Positions 1 through 8,217 of a DNA stretch of 64,000 nt are shown piece by piece; position 1 is the first letter of the stretch; each line of letters begins with the position of its first letter. Below the pieces are notes generated by a model. It did no database searches. It was not told the origin of the DNA and worked only from the letters and a program-made list of their open reading frames with translations. Origin of the DNA: Aldehydirespirator sp965204415 (lineage in GTDB: Bacteria; Actinomycetota; Acidimicrobiia; Acidimicrobiales; Aldehydirespiratoraceae); assembly GCA_965204415.1 (NCBI GenBank), contig CBDBEL010000004.1, forward strand, positions 1,178,001 through 1,242,000, read 5' to 3'. The translations under genes were made by a program, and so were the position numbers.

Positions 1-245
1 ACCGACCCGGTGCCCGACCGCACCGCGCCAATGTCCGACCCCACCGACCCCGCCGCGCCGATGTCCGACCCCACCGACCCCACCGGCCCCGCGTCCGATG
101 CCGCCAGCCCCGTGCCCGACCCTGCCGGGCCGACGTCCGGCCCCGCCGGCCCCGCGTCCGATACCACCGGCCCCGCACCCGCCGCCGCGCCGATGTCCGA
201 CCCCACCGACCCCGCCAGCCCCGCATCGGACCCTGCCGCGCCTTT
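1..245. repeat. Degenerate 15/30-base tandem repeats inside the helicase gene
   Basis: Units close to 30 bases (for example those beginning near positions 27 and 57) recur with variation. On the minus strand they encode a string of GSDIGAA, GSVGSDIGA and DAGPAGP-like peptides in the helicase frame. The array stays in frame through the visible part and reaches the window edge, so its full length is unknown. Confidence 0.8.
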
Positions 246-1769
246 GCTCGCGGCGGCGGGGTCCGGGCGTGACTGGATGTCCTTGGCGATGCGGTGCCGG
301 TTGTGTGACAGCAGGTTCGACGCGGCGTCCACCACCGCGGGCGGGCACCGGTAGTTCACATGGAGCAGGTGCCGGGCCGCGCCCGGGAACCAGCGCTCGT
401 ACTCGATCAGCCATCGGGGCGACGCCCCCGAATAGCCGTAGATGGTCTGGTCGTCGTCGCCCACGCCGAACACGTCGGCCCTGGGGCCGGCCAGCAGCCG
501 GATCATCAGCAGGTGGGCGGGGGTGAGATCCTGGAACTCGTCCACCAGCAGCACGCCGCACACCCGGCGGGCCGCGGCCCGTGCGGCCGGGTCGGTCAGC
601 AGCACCTCGATGGCCCGCATGATCTGGTGGTCGAAGTCCACCACGCCGCGCTCGTCCAGCGCCTCGGCGTAGGCGGGGGCTATGGCCGCGAAGCTCGGAA
701 CGTCCGGGTAGTAATCGCGCTCTACCTCGGCCGGGTCGCGCAATCCCAGGCGGGACGCGCTCAGAGCCTCCACCCAGGCCGCCAACGGGTCGGTCATGGC
801 CTTCCGGCGCCGCCGCGGCGCCCGCTCCCCCACCAGGTTGTGGAGCAGGTCGCGCACGTCTCGCTCCCCGATCACTTCGACCCGGCTGTGCTGGGCAGGG
901 CGGGCGAAGGGACCGGTGCCGTTGCACACCGCCAGGGCGAGGCTGTTGAGTGTGCGGACCTCCAGACCCTCGAGGTCGGCGGTGCGCTGCTGCATCTCGG
1001 CGCGGGCCCGGACGTTGTAGGCCACCAGGCACACCGCCGACGGCGCCACGCCCAGGTCGCGCACCAGCCAGCGGGCCCGCTCGGTGAGCACCCTGGTCTT
1101 GCCCGATCCGGCCGGGGCCACGATGCAGGCGCCCCCTCCGAGGTGGCCCACGGCCTGCCGCTGGTCGGGCGCGAGGTCCGCGACCGGCTCACAGGGCCGG
1201 AGGGCCGACAGGTCGCCCGCGGCCAGGCTCGCGGCCGGGATCAGCGCGGCGCCCTGCAGTTCAGCGGCGCCGAACGAGTCCAGCGGCCCGCCGTCGCACC
1301 AGGCGGATCCTTCCGGCGGCGGCACCACATCACCCGGCTCGTCCGCAGTGGCGGCCCGTGCACCGAGCTCCAGAGCCCGCCGCCGGGGGGCGAAGTCCAG
1401 CCGGTCGGGGTTGCGTGCGTCGACGGCGTTGGCGGTCAGCAGGTGATGCCAGACCTCGTCGGTCAGCGTGAAGCCCGGACCCAGCTCCCACCACGACTCG
1501 TGCAGGGCCGGCCGGGGGTCGGGCAGCGGGCCGTCCAACTCGATCACGAGCCTCTCCCGGCGGTGCCACGCCGACCGGAGCCGCCGCCCGGTGGCTGCGT
1601 CGAGCGACGATGCACTCACCGTCACCCGGGGGTGGTGCTCCCACGGCTCGGGGGCCGGTTGGCCGGGCGACACCAGCACGCTACGACCCAGGCAGTCGGG
1701 TCCGGCCGCCCGTTCGGCGTCGTAGTCCGGCACAGCCTCAGCCCCGTGGCCGGGTCCGGGCGAGGTCAC
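1..1769 (-). CDS. UvrD/PcrA-like DNA helicase, partial at left edge
   Basis: This is a superfamily 1 ATP-driven DNA helicase of the UvrD/PcrA type; its 3' end lies beyond the window. About 216 residues without a recognised motif come first. Walker A (APAGSGKTR, near residue 217), the Walker B DEFQDLTP (near 409), GDDDQTIYGYSG (near 438) and NYRCP (near 471) follow, so ATP binding looks intact. The start is a GTG immediately after an in-frame TGA, so no earlier start is possible. The gene follows the DHPS-like gene by 20 bases and is probably cotranscribed with it. Soon after the NYRCP motif, where the second half of the motor should continue, the frame enters Gly/Ala/Ser/Asp-rich repeats that run to the window edge. 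The N-terminal region may be a family-specific extension; the exact subfamily is undecided. Confidence 0.85.
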   Translation of the reverse strand, partial: MTSPGPGHGAEAVPDYDAERAAGPDCLGRSVLVSPGQPAPEPWEHHPRVTVSASSLDAATGRRLRSAWHRRERLVIELDGPLPDPRPALHESWWELGPGFTLTDEVWHHLLTANAVDARNPDRLDFAPRRRALELGARAATADEPGDVVPPPEGSAWCDGGPLDSFGAAELQGAALIPAASLAAGDLSALRPCEPVADLAPDQRQAVGHLGGGACIVAPAGSGKTRVLTERARWLVRDLGVAPSAVCLVAYNVRARAEMQQRTADLEGLEVRTLNSLALAVCNGTGPFARPAQHSRVEVIGERDVRDLLHNLVGERAPRRRRKAMTDPLAAWVEALSASRLGLRDPAEVERDYYPDVPSFAAIAPAYAEALDERGVVDFDHQIMRAIEVLLTDPAARAAARRVCGVLLVDEFQDLTPAHLLMIRLLAGPRADVFGVGDDDQTIYGYSGASPRWLIEYERWFPGAARHLLHVNYRCPPAVVDAASNLLSHNRHRIAKDIQSRPDPAAASKGAAGSDAGLAGSVGSDIGAAAGAGPVVSDAGPAGPDVGPAGSGTGLAASDAGPVGSVGSDIGAAGSVGSDIGAVRSGTGS

Positions 1770-1789
1770 TCACCACCGGCTCGTCAGCG

Positions 1790-2563
1790 TCATGGCCCGG
1801 TCCCCACACCCAAGCGCGCCATCGTCTCCAGCACCCGGTCGGGACGGTGGCAGCGGCCGTAGTCGAACCCGGACCGTAGGCAGATCTCCAGCAGCTCATC
1901 GTGCTGGTCGGTCCGCTTCCAGGGCAGGGGCAGGTAGATGGGCAGCCCGAAGGCCCGCAGGGCGTCGAGACCCTCGTAGACCCGCTTCTGGTACCGGTAG
2001 CGGTCGGCCCAATCCCAGTCGGGCGGCCCGAAGCCGGTGCCGGGGTCGAGGATCAGCCGGTGCCGCTCGATGCCGGCGCCCTCCCAGCGCGGCAGCGAGC
2101 GACGGAACCAGGCGCAGATCGTCTCCACCGGATCGCCGGTCACATGCCGGGAGGCCTTGGGGTCGGCGCCCCACACGAACGGCGCCACGACCAGCACGTC
2201 CTGCTCGGCCGCGAGGCGGACCATGGCCGGGTTCTGGAGCCCGTCGGCCGCGTTGATCATGCTGGCCCCGCACTCCAGGGACCGGCGCATGATCTCCGGC
2301 TGCCAGGAATCCACCGAGAGCACCGCGCCCCGGTCTCCGCACAGCTCGGCGAGGGCCTGGACCTTGCCGTCGAGGCGGGCCCACTCGACCTCGATGTCAA
2401 CCCGGGCAGCGAACTGCGTCGAGCCGGCCCCGCCGAGATCGATGCCGACGCAGCCGCCCTCGAGCAGCTCGCAAGCCCGGGCGACCGCGCCCTCGACCGT
2501 CGTCGCCACTGAGAAGTCGGCCAGCGAGTCGGGCGAGGCGTTGATCACGCCGTGAAGCCTCAT
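1790..2563 (-). CDS. Dihydropteroate synthase-like protein (FolP2-like, probably not a true DHPS)
   Basis: This is a 257-residue TIM-barrel protein of the pterin-binding family. The DHPS landmarks are recognisable but altered: GVINASPDSLADFS replaces the usual NVTPDSFSDGG, IDLGGAGST replaces the GGESTRPG block, SVDSWQPE is present, INAADG stands where IND(V/A) is usual, and LDPGTGFG lacks the following Lys. The C-terminal SRK and HDV motifs cannot be found. In this family those residues bind pterin pyrophosphate and p-aminobenzoate, so a different or accessory role is likely (inference). The next gene upstream is a glucosyl-3-phosphoglycerate synthase, the same pairing as folP2-gpgS in mycobacteria, where FolP2 is reported to lack DHPS activity. 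The start ATG is 31 bases after gpgS. Confidence 0.75.
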   Translation of the reverse strand: MRLHGVINASPDSLADFSVATTVEGAVARACELLEGGCVGIDLGGAGSTQFAARVDIEVEWARLDGKVQALAELCGDRGAVLSVDSWQPEIMRRSLECGASMINAADGLQNPAMVRLAAEQDVLVVAPFVWGADPKASRHVTGDPVETICAWFRRSLPRWEGAGIERHRLILDPGTGFGPPDWDWADRYRYQKRVYEGLDALRAFGLPIYLPLPWKRTDQHDELLEICLRSGFDYGRCHRPDRVLETMARLGVGTGP

Positions 2564-2594
2564 CGGGCCAGGGAATTGAGCGGTGGACGGCTCA

Positions 2595-3788
2595 TCAAGC
2601 GGCTTCGAGGGCCTCGACGAGCAGCGGCCCGATCTCGGGCGCCTCCTCCAGCACCTGCTGCCATGACGGGTTGAGCGAGTCCTCCCGGGGGTTGTCGCGG
2701 CACCGTGCCACCCCGTCGGCGACGCTGCGGGCGAAGACCTCGGCAGTGGCCTGCTCCGCGGCTACATCCACGACGTAGCCGTTGAGCTCGGCGTCGTTGG
2801 CGTAGTGGCGGACCAGGTTCCGGGCCGCGGCCAGGTAGGCCTCGCATAGAGCGGTGCCGCCGTCGACCACCTCGGGGCCCAGGCGGCGGATCATGGTGGC
2901 GGTCACGTCGATGCTCATGCGCCGCAGGCCCGCGGTCGGATCGTCGGCCGAGAGGTCCTGGTGCTTGTGGTCGTAGGCGCCGGCCACCGACACCTGGCAG
3001 ATGCTGGACGGATCGCACCGCGCGTAGACATCGGAGAGGATGCCGATGTCCATGCCCCAGTGGCCGGGAATCCGCAGGCTCGCAGCAACCTCAGCGGCCA
3101 TGGCCGTCTCCCCGGCCAGCGGGTACCGGAACGCCTCCAGGAAGCGCAGGTAATGGTGATCGCCGGCCTCCGCCCGGAGCGCCCGCACCAGCGGCGCCAC
3201 CAGCAGCCGGGTCACCCGCCCGCCGAAGCGCCCCTCGGTGACGCGGTGGTAGTAGCCCTTGGCGAAGCAGTAGCCGAAGCTCGGGTGGGCTACCGGGTAG
3301 ACCAGCCGGGCAGGCAGCTCCCGGCTGTAGCCCACGATGTCGGCGTCGTGCATGGCGATCACCGCCCCCGACCCGCCCGCCAGCACCGCGCCCAGGCAGT
3401 ACCACACGTTGCGGCCCTTGCCCCGGCTGCGGGGGGCCAGCCCCCGGTCCCGCAGCCGCTGCTCGACCGCGGCCATGGCACTGCTGTCGTTCCACAGCAC
3501 GTCGCAGCGCTGCGGCAGCCGTTCCAGCAGGCCGAGGGCCCGCCGGCAGTCGCGCTCGCCGGCCTCGTCGAGACCCACCACGATGTGAGCCAGCCAGCCA
3601 GCGCCGGCCAACTCCGCGACCATCCCTTCGAAGGTGTCCGCGGCCAAGTCTGACGCCAGGCAGGGGATGATCAGCGCCACGGGCCGGTCAGCAGCCCAGG
3701 ACCGGAGATCGCGTTCGAGGTCGGCGACGTGGCGGTGGCCCAAGTCGTGCAGCGTCGGCACGACGCCCGCCTGGCTGAAGTCGGCCAC
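2595..3788 (-). CDS. gpgS: Glucosyl-3-phosphoglycerate synthase (GT81-type glycosyltransferase)
   Basis: This 397-residue GT-A fold enzyme is expected to move glucose from a nucleotide sugar to 3-phosphoglycerate, the first step to glucosylglycerate, a compatible solute and the primer of methylglucose polysaccharides. The nucleotide-binding entry strand VALIIPCLAS is near residue 35. The metal-binding HDADIV motif sits mid-protein, followed by the family's FAKGYYHRVT, FRYPLAGE, WGMDIG and YDHKHQ blocks. The start chosen is a GTG before ADFSQAG; the frame stays open further upstream but the extra residues look like antisense composition. It is the first gene of a minus-strand run with the DHPS-like and helicase genes. 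It is divergent from the DUF2510 gene, so the 74 bases between them should hold both promoters. Confidence 0.85.
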   Translation of the reverse strand: MADFSQAGVVPTLHDLGHRHVADLERDLRSWAADRPVALIIPCLASDLAADTFEGMVAELAGAGWLAHIVVGLDEAGERDCRRALGLLERLPQRCDVLWNDSSAMAAVEQRLRDRGLAPRSRGKGRNVWYCLGAVLAGGSGAVIAMHDADIVGYSRELPARLVYPVAHPSFGYCFAKGYYHRVTEGRFGGRVTRLLVAPLVRALRAEAGDHHYLRFLEAFRYPLAGETAMAAEVAASLRIPGHWGMDIGILSDVYARCDPSSICQVSVAGAYDHKHQDLSADDPTAGLRRMSIDVTATMIRRLGPEVVDGGTALCEAYLAAARNLVRHYANDAELNGYVVDVAAEQATAEVFARSVADGVARCRDNPREDSLNPSWQQVLEEAPEIGPLLVEALEAA

Positions 3789-3862
3789 GCCCGGCAGTGT
3801 CGCACGGCGAGGGCCGCATCCCACCCCCGGACGGCGAGATCGCGGGGTTAGAGTCGCCGCAT

Positions 3863-4813
3863 ATGACCGACCTGCCGCCGGCCGACTGGTACACCGACCC
3901 CGAGGACGAGTCGCAGTACCGCTACTGGGACGGATCGTCCTGGACCGAGCACCGCGCCCCCCGCATCGTCGACCCGGACGGGGGGCCCGGCGATGCCCCG
4001 GACGGACTGCGCAGCCCGTCGAAGCTGGTCGCGGACACCTTCTCACTCGCGGGCCGGCAGTGGCGGCCGTGCGCCGCCGTCGCCCTGATCTACATCCTGA
4101 GCCAGATCGCCGGTCTTGCCCTGCTGATCGTCTCGGCCCGCGACATCCTCATGGGAGAACTCGGCGAGGTCTACGACCGGATCTCCCAGCCCGGCTTCGA
4201 CCCGCGGGATCCCGAACAGGAGGCCTACTTCGAGTCTCTGGACGTCGACCTGGCCCTCGTCAACTTCGTGCCCGCCCTGCTGGGCCTGCTAGCCCTGTGG
4301 GTCGCCAGCAACGTGATGCAGGCGGCGGTCACAAGGATCGCTCTCGGCGATCTGCACGACCGGACTGTGTCCACATCCGACACTCTCAGGCAGGCCATGC
4401 GGCGAGTGCCCCGGCTGATGGGCCTCGATCTCATCGTCGTGGCGGTCTTCCTGCTCGCGGTGGTCGCCATGGTCGTGGCACTGGTCGGCGCGCCGTTGCT
4501 GCTGATTCCAATGATTCCGGCCGCCATCGCCGGCGCCGTCTATGCGATGGTGGTGATGCCGATGGCGTATGCGGTCGCCTCGGCGGGGCCGCGCACATGG
4601 TCACTCCCCTACGGGGCCCGCCTCCTGCGGGGACGGTTCTGGGCGACGCTGGGACGCCTGCTTCTCATCTTTCTCTTGCTGTTCGCCGCGAGCCTGGTGG
4701 TGGGGATCGTGTTCACGATGGCGGGAACCTGGGGAGGGCTGGCGCTCGAGGTGGTCTCGCAGCTGGTTCAGACGGTGGTGGGTGCCGGGCTGGCGGTGGA
4801 CCTGGCATCGTAG
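3863..4813 (+). CDS. DUF2510 domain membrane protein
   Basis: The protein has 316 residues. The first about 30 form a DUF2510 module (PPADWYTDPEDESQYRYWDG-like), a small Trp/Tyr-rich domain common at the ends of actinobacterial membrane proteins. The rest is hydrophobic, with four to six predicted membrane segments, including LIYILSQIAGLALLIV, FVPALLGLLALWVA, a long double-length stretch rich in Val/Ala, and LLLIFLLLFAASLVV near the C-terminus. The ATG at 3863 is used because the DUF2510 consensus begins there; a longer in-frame start at 3797 adds unconserved residues. Function is unknown. It stands alone, divergent from gpgS. Confidence 0.7.
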   Translation: MTDLPPADWYTDPEDESQYRYWDGSSWTEHRAPRIVDPDGGPGDAPDGLRSPSKLVADTFSLAGRQWRPCAAVALIYILSQIAGLALLIVSARDILMGELGEVYDRISQPGFDPRDPEQEAYFESLDVDLALVNFVPALLGLLALWVASNVMQAAVTRIALGDLHDRTVSTSDTLRQAMRRVPRLMGLDLIVVAVFLLAVVAMVVALVGAPLLLIPMIPAAIAGAVYAMVVMPMAYAVASAGPRTWSLPYGARLLRGRFWATLGRLLLIFLLLFAASLVVGIVFTMAGTWGGLALEVVSQLVQTVVGAGLAVDLAS

Positions 4814-4878
4814 GCCGTTGTGGGGCAGCGATCCTCTACGACGACCTTGGGGGCGAGTCGGACTGACGGCCGCTAGCA

Positions 4879-5180
4879 CTAGTGCCGTGTCTCCGAAACA
4901 GCTGGCGCGGCGCAGGAGGTCGAAGCCCACTTCCGCAGCGGATCCATGAGGCGGGCGTGCCAGTGCGACGTCCGAATCCGCGACAGACCGCTAGCCGCGG
5001 TGATGGCCGCGTCGACCCGCTCGACGAAGTCGCGGTCGCGCGCCGACAGACCCCCGACGTCGTGGCTGGTGATGGCCAACTCGACCTTGTTGTAGACGTT
5101 GGACCATTCCGGGTGACCGCCTGGAAGAGCCGTTCGGCGATCAGGGCCACATGGGTCATACAGAACCAGTGAACCTCAGC
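4879..5180 (-). pseudogene. phhB: Pterin-4a-carbinolamine dehydratase remnant, copy A (frameshifted)
   Basis: One frame reads CMTHVALIAERLFQ, and after a frameshift near 5113-5125 the next frame reads HPEWSNVYNKVELAITSHD then VGGLSARDRDFVERVDAAI. Joined, these match the central and C-terminal part of PhhB/PCD, which dehydrates the pterin cofactor in the phenylalanine hydroxylase cycle. The family's HHPEW catalytic region lies at the frameshift. A C-terminal tail ends at a TAG. The N-terminal third is missing. Its last 68 bases are identical to the end of copy B. Confidence 0.75.
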
Positions 5181-5260
5181 CGCGGACGACAACCAGTATG
5201 CTTCACCATGCGAGTGCCCTCCCCGGTGTGGCCTCGGGAACAAGGATTCTCCCACACCGG

Positions 5261-5526
5261 CTAGTGCCGTGTCTCCGAAACAGCTGGCGCGGCGCAGGAG
5301 GTCGAAGCCCACTTCCGCAGCGGATCCAGGTGCCTCGTCCAAATCCGCGACAGACCGCTAGCCGCCGGCCGCGTCGACCCGCTCGACGAAGTCGCGGTCG
5401 CGCGCCGACAGACCCCCGACGTCGCCGTCGGGTGATGGAAGAGCCGCCTCCACTGGGGAATGGCCGCTCGCCTCACAGCAGCAGTTCGGCGATCTCGGCT
5501 TCGCTCAGCAGGTCATCGGCGCTCAT
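5261..5526 (-). pseudogene. phhB: Pterin-4a-carbinolamine dehydratase remnant, copy B (internally deleted)
   Basis: The copy begins with an intact-looking start, MSADDLLSEAEIAELLL, typical of a PCD N-terminus, then stops at TGA. After a deletion, RLFHHP and GGLSARDRDFVERVD can be read in different frames. The final 68 bases (5261-5328) are the same as 4879-4946 in copy A. The two copies together look like one ancestral gene that was duplicated in tandem, 382 bases apart, and then lost different parts. Confidence 0.7.
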
Positions 5527-5607
5527 GGGGCTCAATGCTACGCCAACGGGCCGCGCCGCCGCAGCCGCGCCGCCTCCGATCGCCGCCGGTGCAGGCCAGG
5601 TCGAGCC

Positions 5608-6399
5608 CTAGTCCAGCAGGTCGGCGAAGGGATCCCCGAAGGGGTCGGTGAAGGGTGTGGCCTCGGGCTTGGGCACGGCCGGGGTCCAGCGCTCGTAGCC
5701 CTCAGCCTCGAGCTGCTCGGCGAGCTCCGCTCCGCCGGACTCCTGTATGCGTCCGCCGGCGAAGACGTGCACGGCGTCCGGCCTGAGATGGTCGAACACC
5801 CGGCTGGAGTGGGTGATGGCCAGCACGCCGAGCCCCTCATGCTCGGTGGCGTCCTCGATCCGGTCGCCCACGAATCTCAGGGCGTCGACATCGAGACCGG
5901 AGTCGAGTTCGTCGACAACCGCGAACGCGGGCTTCAGCACACCGAGCTGAAGGGCCTCGTTGCGCTTGCGCTCGCCCCCCGACAGGTCCACGTTCACGGG
6001 CCGGGCCAGGAACTTCTCGTCGAAGCCGATCCGCTCGGCCTCCTCCCGCATCCGCTCGGCCACCGCGGCGCCCTCGGCGGTGCACACCGACTCGGTCAGC
6101 ATGTCGAGCAGCGAGACGCCGGGAACCTCGGTCGGGTACTGCATGGCCAGGAACAGGCCCGCCTCGGCCCGGCGCCACGCGGGCAGCCCGAGCAGTTCGG
6201 TGCCGTCGAGACGGACCGACCCCTCCGACACGTCGTAGCCGTGGCGGCCGGCGACCACGTGGGCCAGGGTCGACTTGCCCGAGCCGTTGGGGCCCATGAC
6301 CGCGTGCACCTCGCCCGCGTTCACCTCCAGGTCGACGCCGGCGAGGATCTCTCGCCCGGCCACCGAGGCCCGCAGTCCCTCGATCACCAGCGTGCTCAC
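5608..6399 (-). CDS. sufC: SufC, Fe-S assembly ATPase
   Basis: SufC is the cytoplasmic ABC-type ATPase that powers the SufBCD scaffold building Fe-S clusters. The 263-residue protein has Walker A GPNGSGKST near residue 36, the SufC signature LSGGERKRNEA, Walker B FAVVDELDSGLD with the family's Asp-Glu-Leu-Asp, and the switch His in AITHSSR. The C-terminus carries an extra tail ending in DPFADLLD. It is the last suf gene visible; no sufS or sufU lies downstream, where the decayed PCD genes are found instead. The gap to the Rieske gene holds one copy of the dispersed repeat. Confidence 0.96.
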   Translation of the reverse strand: MSTLVIEGLRASVAGREILAGVDLEVNAGEVHAVMGPNGSGKSTLAHVVAGRHGYDVSEGSVRLDGTELLGLPAWRRAEAGLFLAMQYPTEVPGVSLLDMLTESVCTAEGAAVAERMREEAERIGFDEKFLARPVNVDLSGGERKRNEALQLGVLKPAFAVVDELDSGLDVDALRFVGDRIEDATEHEGLGVLAITHSSRVFDHLRPDAVHVFAGGRIQESGGAELAEQLEAEGYERWTPAVPKPEATPFTDPFGDPFADLLD

Positions 6400-6454
6400 G
6401 AAGCACCCTCTGAGTGAGAGCGCGAACAGGCGGGAGCCCGTGGCGTCGCAGCGG

Positions 6455-6560
6455 TGTCATTCCCGCTCTTGTTCGCTGCGCTCACGGGCCGCTCGGGCCA
6501 CGGCCTCGCTCCCTGACTCGTGATGATGCTCATCGGTCGCTTCCCGTCCGCTCGGCCTCT
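6455..6560 (-). repeat. Dispersed intergenic repeat, copy 1
   Basis: On the minus strand this reads GAGGCCGAGCGGACGGG..., then the core GAGGCCGTGGCCCGAG and CGTGAGCGCAGCGAACAAGA. It begins within the TAG stop codon of the Rieske gene and ends before sufC. Confidence 0.8.
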
Positions 6561-6882
6561 AGTCGCCGCCGCCGAGGCTCAACACGACCCGGCCGTCCAC
6601 GACGGAGACCTCGTAGACAGGCACGGGCCGGGTGGCCGGAAGCGACAGCGGCTCACCGGTCTCCAGATCGAACATGGCTCCGTGGGCGACGCACTCGATG
6701 GCGCAGTCGTCGGGCTCCACCCAGCCCTCCGACAGCGACACCTCGGCGTGGCTGCACGTGTCGCCAATGGCATAGACATCGTCGCCGATGCGCACAACCG
6801 CGATCTCGCGGCCGGCCACCTCGACGCGACGGGCCGAGTCGGGCTCCAGCTCGTCGAGGGGGAACAGATCGTGGGTCGTCAT
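6559..6882 (-). CDS. Rieske [2Fe-2S] ferredoxin of the SUF cluster
   Basis: This 107-residue soluble Rieske protein has the two ligand pairs visible as CSHAEVSLSEG and CVAHGAMFD (C-x-H and C-x2-H), spaced as in non-heme dioxygenase ferredoxins. Such a ferredoxin between sufD and sufC is a known feature of actinobacterial suf operons, where it may donate electrons during cluster assembly (inference). It follows sufD by 45 bases. No membrane segment or export signal is visible, so it should act in the cytoplasm. Confidence 0.9.
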   Translation of the reverse strand: MTTHDLFPLDELEPDSARRVEVAGREIAVVRIGDDVYAIGDTCSHAEVSLSEGWVEPDDCAIECVAHGAMFDLETGEPLSLPATRPVPVYEVSVVDGRVVLSLGGGD

Positions 6883-6927
6883 CTTGCTACTCCGATCTCG
6901 GAGAGAACTGCTCCGTCGTTCATCGCG

Positions 6928-8217
6928 TCACGCCGCCTGGCTCAACATCTGGTTGAGCTTCACGGACAGCGCCTGTCTGACGCCGTCGGTGACCGACCTG
7001 ACGGGGAGCTCGTCGATCACCTCGTCGAAGAACCCGGCCACGATCAGGCGCTCGGCCACGGGGGTCGGCACCCCGCGGCTCTCCAGGTAGAAGACCTGGT
7101 CGGGGTCCACGGGCCCCACCGCGGAGGCGTGGCTGCACCGGACGTCGTTGTTCTCGATCTCCAGGTTCGGCACCGACTCGGCCCAGGCGTCGTCGCTGAG
7201 CTTGAGATTCCGGTTGGTCTGGAAGGCGTTGGTGCCCCTGGCGTCAGGCCTGACCCGGATGAGGCCGGTGTAGACGCTGCGGGCCGAATCGCCCACCGCT
7301 CCCTTGTAGAGCAGGTTGGACGTGGTGTCGGGCGCGGCGTGGTCCTGGTAGGTGCGGAAGTCGAGGATCTGGTCGCCGGTGCCGAAGTAGACCGAGAGCA
7401 GGTCGCCACTGGCCCCGCGTCCCACGAGACGGGTGTCGGCCCGGGTGCGGGCGTAGCCGCCGCCGAGCGCCACCGAGGCGGCCACCAGGGAGGCGTCGCG
7501 GTCTACCCGGGCGGTGTGGGCCGCTATCTGCCACGCCCGCGGATCGTGCTGCTGCAGGTTCAGGTAGCCGAGCCGGCCAGCCTGACCGACATCGAGCTCC
7601 ACCACCGGTACCACCAGCGCAGGTCCGCCCGAGTGCTGAACATCGAGCACGGTCGCCTGCGCGCCCCGGCCCACCCGGACCACCAGCCGGGGGAAGCTGG
7701 CCGCGCCGGCCTCGCGGGCGTGATGCCGCACCACGATCACCCCGTCAACGACTGCTCCGTCGGGCACGTCCACCACTAGGGGCGCACGGCTGAAGGCGTC
7801 GTTCAGAACGGTGAAGTAGTCCGACGCGCCGTCCGACACCGAGCCCAGCAACGCTTCCGCGCCACCCGCCTCGGCCAGCGGCCCGATGAACACGCCGGCA
7901 TCCGACAGCGTCTCGTTGCCGTCGACCCCCGCCACCTGCCCGTCGACCACGTCCACGACAGCCGCAGCCGCTGAACCGTCGACGCCGATGACGCCGCCGG
8001 CATCACCGGGCTCGGTCGCCGCCGCGGCGGCTCCGGCGCCATTGGCGAGCCGGTAGGAGGCGAGGTCGAAGTCGGCGATCGCGCTGTAGCGCCACTCCTC
8101 GGCGGCCGCCGTCGGAGGATCTGCGGCCGCGAAGCGCTCGGCGGCGGCCGCCCGGCGCTCTGCCAGCCAGGAGGGGCCCGGCAGGCTCCGGGCCGCGTCG
8201 ACAGTGAACTGGGTCAT
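6928..8217 (-). CDS. sufD: SufD, Fe-S assembly scaffold subunit
   Basis: The 429-residue SufB/SufD-family protein forms the SufBC2D complex with SufB and SufC. The N-terminus has the AAEEWRYSAIADFDL block typical of SufD, and the C-terminal beta-helix carries RCSHASAVGPVDPDQVFYLESRG and a closing helix. Compared with SufB it lacks the conserved N-terminal FKPKKG region. Its ATG follows directly on the TGA of the upstream Cys-rich gene, so the two are translationally coupled. It is separated from sufB by more than 6 kb of inserted genes. Confidence 0.94.
   Translation of the reverse strand: MTQFTVDAARSLPGPSWLAERRAAAAERFAAADPPTAAAEEWRYSAIADFDLASYRLANGAGAAAAATEPGDAGGVIGVDGSAAAAVVDVVDGQVAGVDGNETLSDAGVFIGPLAEAGGAEALLGSVSDGASDYFTVLNDAFSRAPLVVDVPDGAVVDGVIVVRHHAREAGAASFPRLVVRVGRGAQATVLDVQHSGGPALVVPVVELDVGQAGRLGYLNLQQHDPRAWQIAAHTARVDRDASLVAASVALGGGYARTRADTRLVGRGASGDLLSVYFGTGDQILDFRTYQDHAAPDTTSNLLYKGAVGDSARSVYTGLIRVRPDARGTNAFQTNRNLKLSDDAWAESVPNLEIENNDVRCSHASAVGPVDPDQVFYLESRGVPTPVAERLIVAGFFDEVIDELPVRSVTDGVRQALSVKLNQMLSQAA

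Noticed and set aside
360..1862. Long plus-strand frame of 500 codons
   Set aside because: It lies antisense to the helicase motifs and its translation is rich in His, Gln, Arg and Gly, the usual antisense pattern in this high-GC sequence.
4879..5526. Second selenoprotein by readthrough of stops in the pterin dehydratase remnants
   Set aside because: The stops and frame changes are at unconserved places and large parts of the protein are deleted, so decay explains them.
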